From: JBDTCS01 sp039923455 | GTDB lineage: Bacteria > Bacteroidota > Ignavibacteria > Palsa-1295 | Direction: 5' to 3' | NCBI GenBank assembly: GCA_039923455.1 | Contig: JBDTCS010000135.1 | Location: 29,261 to 93,260 of the forward strand | DNA: 64,000 nucleotides | In this document: one piece after another, positions 1-9,440 of the stretch | How positions within the stretch are numbered: position 1 is the stretch's first letter | How the letters are laid out: the number at the start of each line of letters is the position of its first letter | The notes under the pieces: model-generated | The model's input: the letters and a program-made list of their open reading frames with translations, nothing else | Told to the model about the DNA's origin: nothing | Databases searched by the model: none | Made by a program: the position numbers and the translations under genes

Positions 1-926
1 GTCTGAATGCGAGCTTCTCCCAGGATGAAAAGCAGGTGTTCTATCTTGCAAAGTCCGAGGCAGGGATAGCAAATATCTATCGGATTCCGATCAAAGGTGG
101 TGCACCGGTCGCTGTGACAACGTACACGAATGCACCGATCGTGCGTGCGTTCCATTTTACCAATCGTCCATACGTTGCCTACATGCAGGCCAAGACAAAA
201 GAAGGCACCGACTATCACATTTATCGCGTCGCCGATGATGGAAAAGGCGGGCCTCTCGATCTAACGCCAACAGAACCGGGAGTAGAGAATATTATCATCG
301 GGGCTTCGTACAATGGCATGTACATTTATTATACCTCGAATAAGGAGAATCGCGGAAAGATAGATGTTTATCGCTACGACACGCAGCAATTCGTTTCTGA
401 ATTGGTTTTTCCGAACGATAAAGATTACCAAGTTCTGGCATGGACACGTGACCACATGAAGTTGCTCGTCCTCGATCCTGGCCCGGGTTCGATCTCACTT
501 TTTGATGTCGTCACCACTCAGCGTCAAAAGCTTGCGGATCCTTATGCGGGCGGAAAGTTCGATTGGGCAGTGCTTGATCCATCCGGCCATTCACTGTTCG
601 TCCTCGAAACGATCTCCGGCTCGACAACCGAAAAACAATTGGATATTGCATCTACTGTTTGGAAGACGCTAGGAACGGTCGATCTTAAGAGCCTTGACTA
701 TTCTCCGAACGGAAAGTTTTTGCTTTCGAGCGATGGACACAAGACCAGCGTGAAGGAGATAGCTACGCAAACAGAACTTGGACTTCCAAACGAAGCCGAG
801 CACATAGCGATCGCACCGAAAGAAACCTTGGTGCTCTACACTACAACGGACGCCGCAGGAGCAATGTCTTTACATCTTTATGATATCACGAAGAAGACGA
901 CACTTGATCTTGTTATAGTAAAGTAA
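1..926 (+). CDS. beta-propeller (PD40/WD40-like) protein, C-terminal part
   Basis: The reading frame is open from the left edge (first full codon at 3), so the N-terminus lies outside the window. The GTG at 36 falls inside a propeller blade (reading FSQDEKQVFYLA) and is not the real start. The visible ~307 residues are a series of short beta repeats with blades such as YSPNGKFLLSSDG, typical of TolB/PD40-type propellers. No catalytic motif is visible. Proteins of this kind usually act in the periplasm or outer membrane as binding scaffolds, but no partner can be named here. murA follows after 72 bp on the same strand. The family call is fairly safe; the function is unknown. Confidence 0.7.
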   Translation, partial: LNASFSQDEKQVFYLAKSEAGIANIYRIPIKGGAPVAVTTYTNAPIVRAFHFTNRPYVAYMQAKTKEGTDYHIYRVADDGKGGPLDLTPTEPGVENIIIGASYNGMYIYYTSNKENRGKIDVYRYDTQQFVSELVFPNDKDYQVLAWTRDHMKLLVLDPGPGSISLFDVVTTQRQKLADPYAGGKFDWAVLDPSGHSLFVLETISGSTTEKQLDIASTVWKTLGTVDLKSLDYSPNGKFLLSSDGHKTSVKEIATQTELGLPNEAEHIAIAPKETLVLYTTTDAAGAMSLHLYDITKKTTLDLVIVK

Positions 927-998
927 GTTAGAAAGAACTTGTAGTTTGCCAATTTTTCGTACCGCTCAACAGGTCATAATACATTCTTACCAATCTTG

Positions 999-2318
999 AT
1001 GGACGCATTCAGAGTTAAAGGAGGGAAGCCTCTTCACGGAACCGTGCGCGTGAGCGGTACAAAGAATCTGATCTCGAAACTGATGGTCGCGTCGATGCTC
1101 GCCGACACTCCGAGCACATTCACAAATGTGCCTGTGCATCTGGGCGAGGTGGATATAACCGGTGATATCGCTCGGTCTCTCGGCTCCAAGATCGACTTCT
1201 CAAGCGATCATCACGGTACCATGTGTATCAACACTCCGAAGTTCGAGACTACCATCGTACCCAAGCGGTTCGCCGGTATGAATCGTATTCCGATCTTGAT
1301 GCTCGGACCAATGCTACATCGTATGGGGACAGCCTCTGTGCCAATGCCGGGTGGAGATAACATCGGTAAACGTCCCGTTAATTTTCACATTGCGGCATTG
1401 CAAGAGATGGGCGCGATCGTGGAATACTCCGACGGATACTTCACGTGCACTGCCGAGAAACTTGTTGGCACTTCGCTTGTGCTACCGTTTCCATCGGTCG
1501 GTGCGACCGAGAATATCATGATGGCCGCTACACTCGCCGAGGGTACAACGATCATCGATAACGCAGCCGTTGAGCCTGAGATCGTCGAACTCATGAAATT
1601 CCTGCAAAAGATGGGGGCGATTATTTCGCTTGAAACAAATCGACGCATTATCATCGAAGGTGTGAAGCGTTTAGCCGGAGCGGAGCAATTCGTGATGCCG
1701 GATCGGATCGAAGCAGCGAGCTTTGCATGTGCTGCGATCGCAACACGCGGAGATATCTTTGTCGAAGGTGCTCAGCAATCGACGATGATCACTTTTCTAA
1801 ATGCGCTTCGTAAGGCCGGTGCAGATTTTGAAGTGAGCGAATTCGGAATTCGTTTTTTCTATACCGGAAGATTAAAGCCACTCGCGATCGAAACCGATGT
1901 GCATCCCGGTTTCATGACCGATTGGCAGCAGCCGTGGGTGCTGATGATGACGCAGGCCGACGGAATGTCGGTGATCCATGAAACGGTGTATGAAGATCGT
2001 TTTGGGTATGTGAAGGAATTGCAAAAGATGGGTGCAAAGATCGAGCTCTATAAATCTTGCCTCGGTGGAAATCCGTGCCGATTTAAAACACTTGTGCATC
2101 CTCACTCGGCCGTTATACTTGGACCAACCAAACTAAAGGGTGGCACCATTCATATTCCTGATCTTCGTGCAGGCTTTGTTTATCTTATTGCAGCTTCACT
2201 TGCTGAAGGCGAGAGCACCGTCCTCGGAATTCATCATGTCGAGCGCGGCTACGAGAAAATTCAAGATAAGCTTTTAGGACTCGGTGTTGATATCGAGAGA
2301 ATACAAGTCGCGGATTAA
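999..2318 (+). CDS. murA: UDP-N-acetylglucosamine 1-carboxyvinyltransferase with Asp replacing the catalytic Cys
   Basis: Transfers enolpyruvate from phosphoenolpyruvate to UDP-GlcNAc, the first committed step of cytoplasmic peptidoglycan precursor synthesis. The 439 residues match the usual length. Visible signatures are K22-N23 near the N-terminus, the two-fold repeated EPSP-synthase-like halves, GATENIMMAA and a TDWQQP segment carrying the general-base Asp. The active-site loop reads PMPGGDNIGKRPV: residue 120 (GAT at 1356-1358) is Asp where most MurA enzymes have Cys. The same change is known in mycobacterial and chlamydial MurA and there gives intrinsic fosfomycin resistance. ATG at 999 is preferred over the TTG directly before it. 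A distant EPSP-synthase-like paralogue is possible but less likely. Confidence 0.93.
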   Translation: MDAFRVKGGKPLHGTVRVSGTKNLISKLMVASMLADTPSTFTNVPVHLGEVDITGDIARSLGSKIDFSSDHHGTMCINTPKFETTIVPKRFAGMNRIPILMLGPMLHRMGTASVPMPGGDNIGKRPVNFHIAALQEMGAIVEYSDGYFTCTAEKLVGTSLVLPFPSVGATENIMMAATLAEGTTIIDNAAVEPEIVELMKFLQKMGAIISLETNRRIIIEGVKRLAGAEQFVMPDRIEAASFACAAIATRGDIFVEGAQQSTMITFLNALRKAGADFEVSEFGIRFFYTGRLKPLAIETDVHPGFMTDWQQPWVLMMTQADGMSVIHETVYEDRFGYVKELQKMGAKIELYKSCLGGNPCRFKTLVHPHSAVILGPTKLKGGTIHIPDLRAGFVYLIAASLAEGESTVLGIHHVERGYEKIQDKLLGLGVDIERIQVAD

Positions 2319-2344
2319 TCTCATGCGAGCTAACTGCTTACGAG

Positions 2345-3727
2345 TTACAATCGAATAAACCTTCCAATGGCGATTGATCCATTCGAACCCGTCGTCCGAA
2401 CCGTGTACCAGCCGCTCGGGAGCGCATGCGTATCGAGTGCGAAGTTGGTTTTCCCTATCAACGTGTAGCGAAGCAGAACTCGCCCAAGTACATCCTGTAC
2501 TTCCATTGTGCAGTTCGCTCCCAAACCTTGCCATGAAATATTCGTTGTGTTTTCTGCCGGATTGTCTGATAGGTGCAGCACGAGATTGGGTTCCGAACGC
2601 AGCGTGTGAACACCACTCGGGACCTTTCCGATAAAGAGACCTGCATCGGTTCCGACAGCAAGGGTGCCACTAGAAGTATCATGTTTGATCATCCAAATTT
2701 TTCCAACAAGCGGCTTGCGCGGAAAACCGGTTGAATCCCAAGTATGCCCTCCATCGAACGACTCCTCCACGAGTCCGCCTTTGCTGGAATCCGGCCCACC
2801 TTGCAAAAATATTCCCGTCCAGAGATGTTGTGGTAATCCATTTTTTAACATGGCAGCATGTTGATCGATCTCGATCGCCCATGCATGTGGGTCAGGTGAG
2901 GGAAGCGTTGTCCAGTGTAAGCCATGATCTGTCGTCTCGACGATAGAAGCTTCGTTCGATTTCCAGCGTGTTGCGATCGCGACTTGCGGCGAATATTTTG
3001 AATAGACTATCTTCGGAATTTCCGGCATAGTCGCAAGATCGGCAGGATAGACGGGAGCCCAATGGGCGCCTTCGTCGGACGATCGAGCGATCACACCATC
3101 GAGCGAACCGGCAAGCAGTACCTTCGAATTGTCCGGCGAAACCGAGAGTGCGCAAAGTCCGACGCTGGTATCTGCGGGGCCAGTTTCTTGCCACGTTGCG
3201 CCATGATCGAGTGATCGATAGACGGGTCCCTGAAAATTCTGACCGTAATAGAGCGCGTCGGTTTTTTTGTGGTAAGTAAGATCCTCACCATCGATGCCCC
3301 CCGGATCGAGGACAACGCTCCAGTTTTTCCCACCATTCGTCGAACGAAACGCCTTTCGAGTCGAGACTGCGAGGACGACATTTGTGTCGGATTCGAGGCA
3401 GAGGATCTGGCCAATATTTGTGGAGACAAACTCTTCAAGGCCAGCACGGTAGTTTTGCCAGTAGAAGCCACCGTCGTCAGATCGCGAAATTCCTATAGAA
3501 TCGGGGGAAGCCGCAAAGAGTATCCGGCCATGCGAAAGGGGATTGAATTCGACACAGGGGATCTCTGCCAAGTAGGTCTTCTGCCAGTGGTACGATTGAG
3601 CCTCGACCATCGAACCAGTCACGCTTAGGAAGCTGAGGAGCAATAGCCAAAGACGGAATATTTCTCCCAGTCGATTCGCACCCGGTAACATTGTCAGAAA
3701 CGAGGACTTATTCGAGCGTTCAAACAT
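2345..3727 (-). CDS. secreted Asp-box (BNR/sialidase-like) propeller protein with T9SS sorting domain
   Basis: 460 residues. A hydrophobic signal segment (about residues 25-43, ending near VEAQ) is followed by at least six Asp-box motifs of the form S/T-x-D-x-G-x-x-W, for example SRSDDGGFYWQ, STNGGKNWS, SLDHGATWQ, SSDEGAHWA and SFDGGHTWD. These mark the blades of a sialidase/VPS10-like beta-propeller. No glycosidase active site is evident, so an enzymatic role is not claimed. The last ~80 residues (VLGRVLLRYTL, ALPSGWYTVRTT, GRFIRL) resemble a type A T9SS C-terminal sorting domain, predicting export across the outer membrane. ATG at 3691 (MLPGANRL) is an alternative start that keeps the signal peptide. 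Transcribed divergently from the 1451-residue protein at 4093. Confidence 0.85.
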   Translation of the reverse strand: MFERSNKSSFLTMLPGANRLGEIFRLWLLLLSFLSVTGSMVEAQSYHWQKTYLAEIPCVEFNPLSHGRILFAASPDSIGISRSDDGGFYWQNYRAGLEEFVSTNIGQILCLESDTNVVLAVSTRKAFRSTNGGKNWSVVLDPGGIDGEDLTYHKKTDALYYGQNFQGPVYRSLDHGATWQETGPADTSVGLCALSVSPDNSKVLLAGSLDGVIARSSDEGAHWAPVYPADLATMPEIPKIVYSKYSPQVAIATRWKSNEASIVETTDHGLHWTTLPSPDPHAWAIEIDQHAAMLKNGLPQHLWTGIFLQGGPDSSKGGLVEESFDGGHTWDSTGFPRKPLVGKIWMIKHDTSSGTLAVGTDAGLFIGKVPSGVHTLRSEPNLVLHLSDNPAENTTNISWQGLGANCTMEVQDVLGRVLLRYTLIGKTNFALDTHALPSGWYTVRTTGSNGSIAIGRFIRL

Positions 3728-4092
3728 TGATAGTGTGGTTTATTCCATCGCTTCAATTTGCAGTAAGGTTACCGGTTGCAATTAGAAGCGATAGAACAAA
3801 CCACTCGTTCCAGAGTAAGGGATTGCGGGAAGGCTCACCATCGCCAAATTTTCCGCGTTGTTACGCTCTCAATGAGAGTTACCCACTTTTTGTTGTGTTG
3901 TTGTGTAACCGAAGCCAGGTTCGGGCAGTCAAAAAAAGAGGGTGCAGAATGCACCACAACAGATCCGTCTAGAGTATCTACAAAAGGCTGCTGGAAAAGG
4001 CTGCTGGACAATTCGTTCTGTTTTTCAGATAACATCTCCTTGTCATGATATCAGCTGCTACACATTCCAATTGAGTCAGAAGCTTTGGCGCA
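3728..4092. other. divergent intergenic region, 365 bp
   Basis: Separates two divergent secreted-protein genes. It contains a 6-bp hairpin (GGTGCA-GAA-TGCACC, 3941-3955), a 13-bp perfect tandem duplication (3982-4007) and a TG-rich run near 3890-3906. Short ORFs here have no recognisable content. It presumably holds promoters for both flanking genes, but none could be assigned with confidence. Confidence 0.5.
3982..4007 (+). repeat. 13-bp tandem duplication
   Basis: AAAAGGCTGCTGG occurs twice in direct succession upstream of the TTG-started gene at 4093. Probably slippage or a small duplication; no function is implied. Confidence 0.8.
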
Positions 4093-7000
4093 TTGCATTC
4101 ATTGTTTCTTTCTGTCTTCCTGCTTCTCGTGCTGGTGAGTGGCCGTCCACTCTTCGCGCAAGGCGGTATTCCATCCGATGTCCGATATTTCTTTATCGGA
4201 TGGATGCCCGGCCTTATTCACGTGCCATATTTCAGTAATGTTACGGAGTCCTATTGGGTCCTTGTTGGATCCTATGCAGACAACAACGTTGTAACTATTT
4301 CCTACTTCGACGACAATGGTGTCGAGACGAGTGGCCCAACGATGATCCTGAGTAAGGGTCGCGTGTGGCAGCAAGCGCTCGATCGCAATCACATGCGTCC
4401 GACGAAGCCCGGCGAAGTGCCGGAATTCAAAGCTGCACGTATTCGTGCAAAATATCCTGTCAGCGTGCAGTGCTACAGCGAAGGCTCCGCCACCGGTGGA
4501 ATGTTGCAGGCTATCCCGACTCCCGCACTGGGAAAAAAATATGTAGCCGCTGCTTGGGTAGACAACCCGATTCAGAGCAACCCGGGATTTATCAATCGTG
4601 ATTCGGCAAGTTCCGAATTCATGGTTATCGCGCCGTATGATCACACAACGGTGACATTCACACCTGCATCCACAACATGCGCGGGCATCATCGGTGTTAA
4701 CTCCGGTCAAGGGGCAACAGGCACACCGCATCCGCAGACGGTTGTATTGCGTCGCGGGCAGATCTATTGGGTGCGCTCACACTCGATCGATCCATCGTAT
4801 GATATGTCGGGTTCGTTGATTGTTTCGGATAAACCGGTTGCAGTTATCGCTGGCCACGAGCGCGCGCTGCTCGGTGATCCTTCGGGAATCTGGACAACAC
4901 TCGATAACGACACACGCGATTTGATGATCGAGCAGATGACACCTGTCGAAGATTGGGAGTCGGAATATCCTTCAGCGCCTTTTGTGTCACCACCAAAAAT
5001 CACCAGATTGCTCGTCAATGGTACGGGTGATATGTACAGAGTATATAGTGCAGATCCGAGCGGCAGCCAAGTGGATGCATGGATCGGTGGAAATATTTCG
5101 CCCTACACACTCGGGCTTTCGATGTACCAAAATCCTATTCCTCATTACGACAACGTGATCGCACCTGTCGATCTTGTTGCCCACGATGGGAAAAAGATTT
5201 ATGTCGTGATGTATGATTATTTCCAAGGACAGCACGATTTTGATCCGGGTGAAAAGACGAAGGACAAGGGTCATGATTCGACGACTTCTTCCGGCAATGG
5301 CGGAGGACAAACGCTCGACGAAACAACCTACACGTGCCCGAACGAAATGAACGTCGTGCCTGCAAATCGCTGGCGCAAAGATGCGGTTTGGAAAGTGCCG
5401 AACAATTCGCACTACCGCGGTTATCAGTTCATCAACGTTATTACCTATCGTGATTCGATCGCAAAGTTGTTCTTGAGCAAAAATGGAGCACCCGGTACAC
5501 CACTTTCTTCCTGGCCGTATGTCGGTAGCTTCTCTATCCCGTTGCATCCGGAATATATCGCTGTTCGTGTCAAACTTCCGGCTGCAGATTATTCTATGAC
5601 GGCGAACACCCCGTTTGTAGTCTATAGCTATGGTCGCACAGAGACGGAGTATAAAGACGGCTGGGGCTATGCTGCTCCGTGCGGACAAGCCTACGGTGCA
5701 CACGACGAGAATAACAAGCCACGTATGGACGTCACACCTGATTGTTCTTCGTGGGGTGTAAGAATCTATGACTCGCGTCCGGGTGATGATGGAATCGCGG
5801 ACATTGTATTGCTCGATGATGCGCAAGGTATCTACGCGCGTCCGGGTCGCGTGAGCTATAACACTCGCTTGAACCCGACGGACCCGAACTTCGTCGCTGG
5901 CGATACTTCCGTATTGTTCCGTGTCGAGGTTATCAACCCATTGTTAGATGCCTACGCTGCGATCTATACCGTGGATAAGGCCGGAAACGATACCGTGTTT
6001 GAGTTGCGCTACATCGCACCAAAGGTAACGTTTACTCCGACAAGCACGAGCGCACTTATGACGACTGTTGGTGCAGATTCGGTTACTCGATTTGTATTCC
6101 ACAACAATTCGATTAAGGGGGGAGCACCGATCGTAATCACCGATGCCAACTTCAAGTTAACGGATCCGTCATTCAAGATCACCTCAACGGTGCCGAGTAT
6201 CCCGGCAACTCTAAAAGGTGGCGATTCGATCGTTATAAATGTAACATATACAGCGAGCGATACAGGAGTTGTGCATCTCGATAGTCTCTATCTGGTAACT
6301 GCGAATTGCTTCAATGATACTGTCGCAGTCATCGGCTCCGGCGCTACGCCGATCATCGAGGCAACCGATATTGATTTCGGTGCTGTGCTCGTTGATAGCA
6401 CGAAGTGCAAAGTGCTTACGGTAAAGAATGTTGGAAATGCAAACCTGATCATCGACAAGAATTGGGTGCTGCACAATGTTACGGAGTTCACCTTCGGGGA
6501 TTACGCAGTGCTTCCGATCACATTGCGTCCGGGCGCATCGACAAAGCTTTCCTTCTGCTATACACCGCATAAGGTTGGCAATGACTCTACGAATCAGGAT
6601 TGGGGTACCAATCTGCATGAACCATTCATGCACAAGAATAAAGATTTCTCTGTGCTGATCGGTCGTGCAGTCAAGCCTGGCGTGCTTTGGGATCGTCTCA
6701 AGCAACCGTACGCCGTCGTCTGCCAACGCTCCGACACTGTTCGTATCTGGCTCTATAATAACACCTCTTCACAAAACGGTGCAACCGAGCACGTGAAGAC
6801 AGTGCTTATCGAAGGCGCAGATGCTGCACAGTTCACCATGTGGAGAAATCAGCTCAACCTGACTCCGCTCGGTAACTTTGATATGGCTGTCGGCGATAGC
6901 ATTTGGGTAGATCTGATCTTCACTCCGGATCTTGCAAAGGGTTTTGCACAACGTCACGCAACGCTTACGGCATATAACGCGACGCAGTCGAGTCCGTATG

Positions 7001-8448
7001 TAGATATCAGCGCAAACGTTACGCATGCAAATCTGACAGGAAGTGTCACATCAATCAACTTCGGCGTAGTACAACCGGGTGTTGCTGTACCAATGCCATT
7101 GAAGATAACGAATTCGGGTGACGCTGATTTTACCGTCGTAACAATGACGATGAGCGACCCAGTCACATTCGTAGCTACTGGGCTCAAAGTTGGCGATGTT
7201 ATTCCGGCTGGTGCAAGTGTGAACGTGACCATCACAGGTACGCTCGCTTCGAGTGGATCTGTTTCGGGAACACTTAGCATCACTGGTTCGGATAACTGCG
7301 CTTCGCTCAGTTTACCACTGACGATGGCGGCTGATTATGTTTCTGTACTCGGAACGGGCAATACCTTCCCCGAGACATTCATCAACTGCCGACACAGTGA
7401 TGGAAGCGCCTACGCAACGAATAAGGGCACGCGAAATGTGAAGTTAGTGCAAGCGATTATCACTGGCGATGCCACGCATCCGAATGCGGATCAATTCGTC
7501 TTCGCAGACGGCTCGACAACCATGGTCGTCAATCGCATATTGAAGCCAGGCGACACCGCAGTCTTCAATCTGAAGTTCTTGCCAACGAAGACCAAGAATC
7601 TTAGCGCAGTCATCGAGTACACGTGGGATACAGCATCTGTTCCTGGATTCACATGGACATCGGATGACTATCTATCGGGGCCTGGTGCAGCGCTCGCCGA
7701 TACAATTAGCGCGTTGTCGGGCGATACCAAGCCATACAGCGTGAAGACCGGCGAAGTGTTTGATGTGCCGATACACTTGACGCATCGCATGCCGACAAAC
7801 TCGGAAGCCGTTGGATACACGTTCGATGTGACATACAGACAGGATCTCTTCCATCTCGTGAGTGTCAACGTACCTGCCGGTTATCATCTGATTGGCGGAT
7901 CGGGGAATGCCACCGATGATGGAAATGGCAACGAGACTGTCTATATCAAGGCGCTCGGTGCGAATACGATCGACAATCTGGATGAAGTTGCAGTATTGCG
8001 TTTCCAACTTATGGTTGCGAAAGATTTGCATAGCGACTTCACGGTTGCTCACGGCGCGTTCTTCGACAAGGATACCGTTGATTTGTGCTATGTTGCGACA
8101 GAGCAGATCCCGGGTAACTTCGTGCCGCAGGATCTTTGCGGGGATAGCACGATCCGTCATAAACTCCGTACCGGAGTCATTGATGGACAGATTACGCAAG
8201 TGAAGCCGAATCCGGCGACGACTGTTGCATCTATTGAGTACGAGATCCGTCAACAGAACACACCTGTGACGATCGAACTCTATAACGTGCTTGGTGTAAA
8301 GATCCAAACCGTGCTCTCAAACGAGATGCATGAGATCGGAGCTTATCGGGCAAACATCGATGCAAGTGAGTTGCAGAACGGTACCTACACGGTGAAGTTT
8401 TCCACCCCGGGCGGTTCGATGAATCGGATGATCGTTGTCAGAAAGTGA
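4093..8448 (+). CDS. giant secreted multidomain protein: IgGFc-binding-like region, choice-of-anchor D, cohesin-like module, T9SS domain
   Basis: 1451 residues. A clear signal peptide (MHSLFLSVFLLLVLV, cleavage near LFAQ) leads into a region resembling IgGFc-binding-like domains (SEFMVIAPYDHTTVTFTP, a VVLRRGQIYWV strand). From about residue 640 come several choice-of-anchor-D/ASH Ig-like domains, recognisable by DFGAVLVDSTKCKVLTVKN and INFGVVQPG. A cohesin-like module (VFDVPIHLTHRMP, VTYRQDLFHLVSV) follows near residue 1220. It ends in a type A T9SS sorting domain (VKPNPATTVASIEY to MNRMIVVRK). Probably a cell-surface adhesin or matrix protein. The only reasonable start in the open frame is TTG at 4093; a stop lies at 4072-4074. 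Domain calls are by eye. Confidence 0.85.
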   Translation: MHSLFLSVFLLLVLVSGRPLFAQGGIPSDVRYFFIGWMPGLIHVPYFSNVTESYWVLVGSYADNNVVTISYFDDNGVETSGPTMILSKGRVWQQALDRNHMRPTKPGEVPEFKAARIRAKYPVSVQCYSEGSATGGMLQAIPTPALGKKYVAAAWVDNPIQSNPGFINRDSASSEFMVIAPYDHTTVTFTPASTTCAGIIGVNSGQGATGTPHPQTVVLRRGQIYWVRSHSIDPSYDMSGSLIVSDKPVAVIAGHERALLGDPSGIWTTLDNDTRDLMIEQMTPVEDWESEYPSAPFVSPPKITRLLVNGTGDMYRVYSADPSGSQVDAWIGGNISPYTLGLSMYQNPIPHYDNVIAPVDLVAHDGKKIYVVMYDYFQGQHDFDPGEKTKDKGHDSTTSSGNGGGQTLDETTYTCPNEMNVVPANRWRKDAVWKVPNNSHYRGYQFINVITYRDSIAKLFLSKNGAPGTPLSSWPYVGSFSIPLHPEYIAVRVKLPAADYSMTANTPFVVYSYGRTETEYKDGWGYAAPCGQAYGAHDENNKPRMDVTPDCSSWGVRIYDSRPGDDGIADIVLLDDAQGIYARPGRVSYNTRLNPTDPNFVAGDTSVLFRVEVINPLLDAYAAIYTVDKAGNDTVFELRYIAPKVTFTPTSTSALMTTVGADSVTRFVFHNNSIKGGAPIVITDANFKLTDPSFKITSTVPSIPATLKGGDSIVINVTYTASDTGVVHLDSLYLVTANCFNDTVAVIGSGATPIIEATDIDFGAVLVDSTKCKVLTVKNVGNANLIIDKNWVLHNVTEFTFGDYAVLPITLRPGASTKLSFCYTPHKVGNDSTNQDWGTNLHEPFMHKNKDFSVLIGRAVKPGVLWDRLKQPYAVVCQRSDTVRIWLYNNTSSQNGATEHVKTVLIEGADAAQFTMWRNQLNLTPLGNFDMAVGDSIWVDLIFTPDLAKGFAQRHATLTAYNATQSSPYVDISANVTHANLTGSVTSINFGVVQPGVAVPMPLKITNSGDADFTVVTMTMSDPVTFVATGLKVGDVIPAGASVNVTITGTLASSGSVSGTLSITGSDNCASLSLPLTMAADYVSVLGTGNTFPETFINCRHSDGSAYATNKGTRNVKLVQAIITGDATHPNADQFVFADGSTTMVVNRILKPGDTAVFNLKFLPTKTKNLSAVIEYTWDTASVPGFTWTSDDYLSGPGAALADTISALSGDTKPYSVKTGEVFDVPIHLTHRMPTNSEAVGYTFDVTYRQDLFHLVSVNVPAGYHLIGGSGNATDDGNGNETVYIKALGANTIDNLDEVAVLRFQLMVAKDLHSDFTVAHGAFFDKDTVDLCYVATEQIPGNFVPQDLCGDSTIRHKLRTGVIDGQITQVKPNPATTVASIEYEIRQQNTPVTIELYNVLGVKIQTVLSNEMHEIGAYRANIDASELQNGTYTVKFSTPGGSMNRMIVVRK

Positions 8449-8502
8449 TCGGACAACGTTCGGTAATTCCGACGAATCGTAGGAAATCGTAAGCAAATAA
8501 TT

Positions 8503-8536
8503 ATCCCGTTGATCGAAAGATCGGCGGGATTTTTTT
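8503..8536 (+). terminator. rho-independent terminator after the 1451-residue gene
   Basis: A 12-bp stem (ATCCCGTTGATC, GAAA loop, GATCGGCGGGAT) containing two G-U pairs is followed directly by seven T. It lies about 55 bp after the stop codon. Confidence 0.85.
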
Positions 8537-8569
8537 GGTGTAGATTTTTTTGGTGTAGATTTTTTTGGA
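8529..8569 (+). repeat. 15-bp tandem repeat copying the terminator T-tract
   Basis: The unit GATTTTTTTGGTGTA occurs twice (8529-8543, 8544-8558) plus a partial third copy (8559-8569). The T-tract of the terminator is therefore present three times in a row. Confidence 0.85.
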
Positions 8570-8598
8570 ACGAGGGATAGAGTCTTAACAAGCTGCGA

Positions 8599-9435
8599 TT
8601 AATCAGGCTCTCCGTCCTCTTCTTCGTCAGTCGGAATGCCTCGCATCTGGCGGAGGATTCTACCGGCGCGGCGCTGAATATAGGTGGTTGGCTTTGAGGC
8701 ACTCCAACGAATCGGATTGGGGAGGACTGCGGCAAGTTGCGCAGATTGTTGCGGCGTAAGATCCTTAGCGTGTTTATGAAAATGAAAATTTGCTGCGGCT
8801 TCAGCTCCATAGATTCCCGGTCCGAACTCAACGACGTTCGCATAGGTCTGAAGGATTCGATCCTTAGGCCAAATAAATTCTATCAGGAGCGTGTAATATG
8901 CTTCGACGCCTTTGCGAATAAAACTTCGCCACGGCAGGAGAAATAAATTTTTTGCAAGCTGCTGTGATATCGTACTTGCGCCTCGCATCGGGCGATTCGG
9001 GTGTCTGGCATGTGCTCGCTGCGAATTCTCGATCTCGACCATGTCGAACCCGTGATGTACAAAAAAGCGTTGGTCTTCGCCGGCTACAATCGCGGAGTAA
9101 AGTGAGTGAGCGACTTCATCTTTTCCAAGATTGGTGTGCATCCAGAGAATACTCTCACCCGCAAATAGATGATCGATGCTTCGAAAGATCATCATCGCTG
9201 TGAAGGGGGGATTGATGAACCGCAGCATCGCGACTTGCACTATCGGTATCACGAGCGCGAGCACCGTGATCTTCCAAGCATACGAAAAGAGCTTTCGAAG
9301 GTTGATTGAACCCAACCTTGAGGCTTTTACCTTCGCGGATTCTTCAACGGGCGGGGCTCCACTTGGTTGCGGATCCGTTGTTCGGGTTGCGGATGCGGAT
9401 GATCGTTCGTTCACGTATTTTTTCAACGTTTGCAA
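8599..9435 (-). CDS. mtgA: monofunctional peptidoglycan glycosyltransferase (GT51)
   Basis: Polymerises lipid II into glycan strands at the periplasmic face of the inner membrane. From residue ~55 there is one membrane anchor (WKITVLALVIPIVQVAML). The GT51 core then shows the catalytic-Glu motif VAGEDQRFFVHHGFD (E120 in this numbering), RGASTISQQLAKNLFL, and the KDRILQTYANVVEFG segment. No transpeptidase domain is present, so this is the MtgA type. The C-terminus is acidic (DEEEDGEPD). No ATG exists before residue 70; TTG at 9435 or GTG at 9414 are the candidate starts. It is divergent from the Rsm22-like gene, whose ATG at 9441 lies only a few bases away if the TTG is used, so GTG may be more likely. 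Confidence 0.9.
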   Translation of the reverse strand: MQTLKKYVNERSSASATRTTDPQPSGAPPVEESAKVKASRLGSINLRKLFSYAWKITVLALVIPIVQVAMLRFINPPFTAMMIFRSIDHLFAGESILWMHTNLGKDEVAHSLYSAIVAGEDQRFFVHHGFDMVEIENSQRAHARHPNRPMRGASTISQQLAKNLFLLPWRSFIRKGVEAYYTLLIEFIWPKDRILQTYANVVEFGPGIYGAEAAANFHFHKHAKDLTPQQSAQLAAVLPNPIRWSASKPTTYIQRRAGRILRQMRGIPTDEEEDGEPD

Positions 9436-9440
9436 GAATA

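Noticed and set aside
3269..3628. 119-codon plus-strand ORF inside the Asp-box protein gene
   Set aside because: Antisense shadow of a clear coding sequence with repeated motifs.
9306..9440. Upstream extension of the Rsm22-like protein
   Set aside because: It would lie inside the mtgA coding region; its Arg/Leu-rich sequence is not like the family N-terminus, and ATG 9441 gives a natural start.
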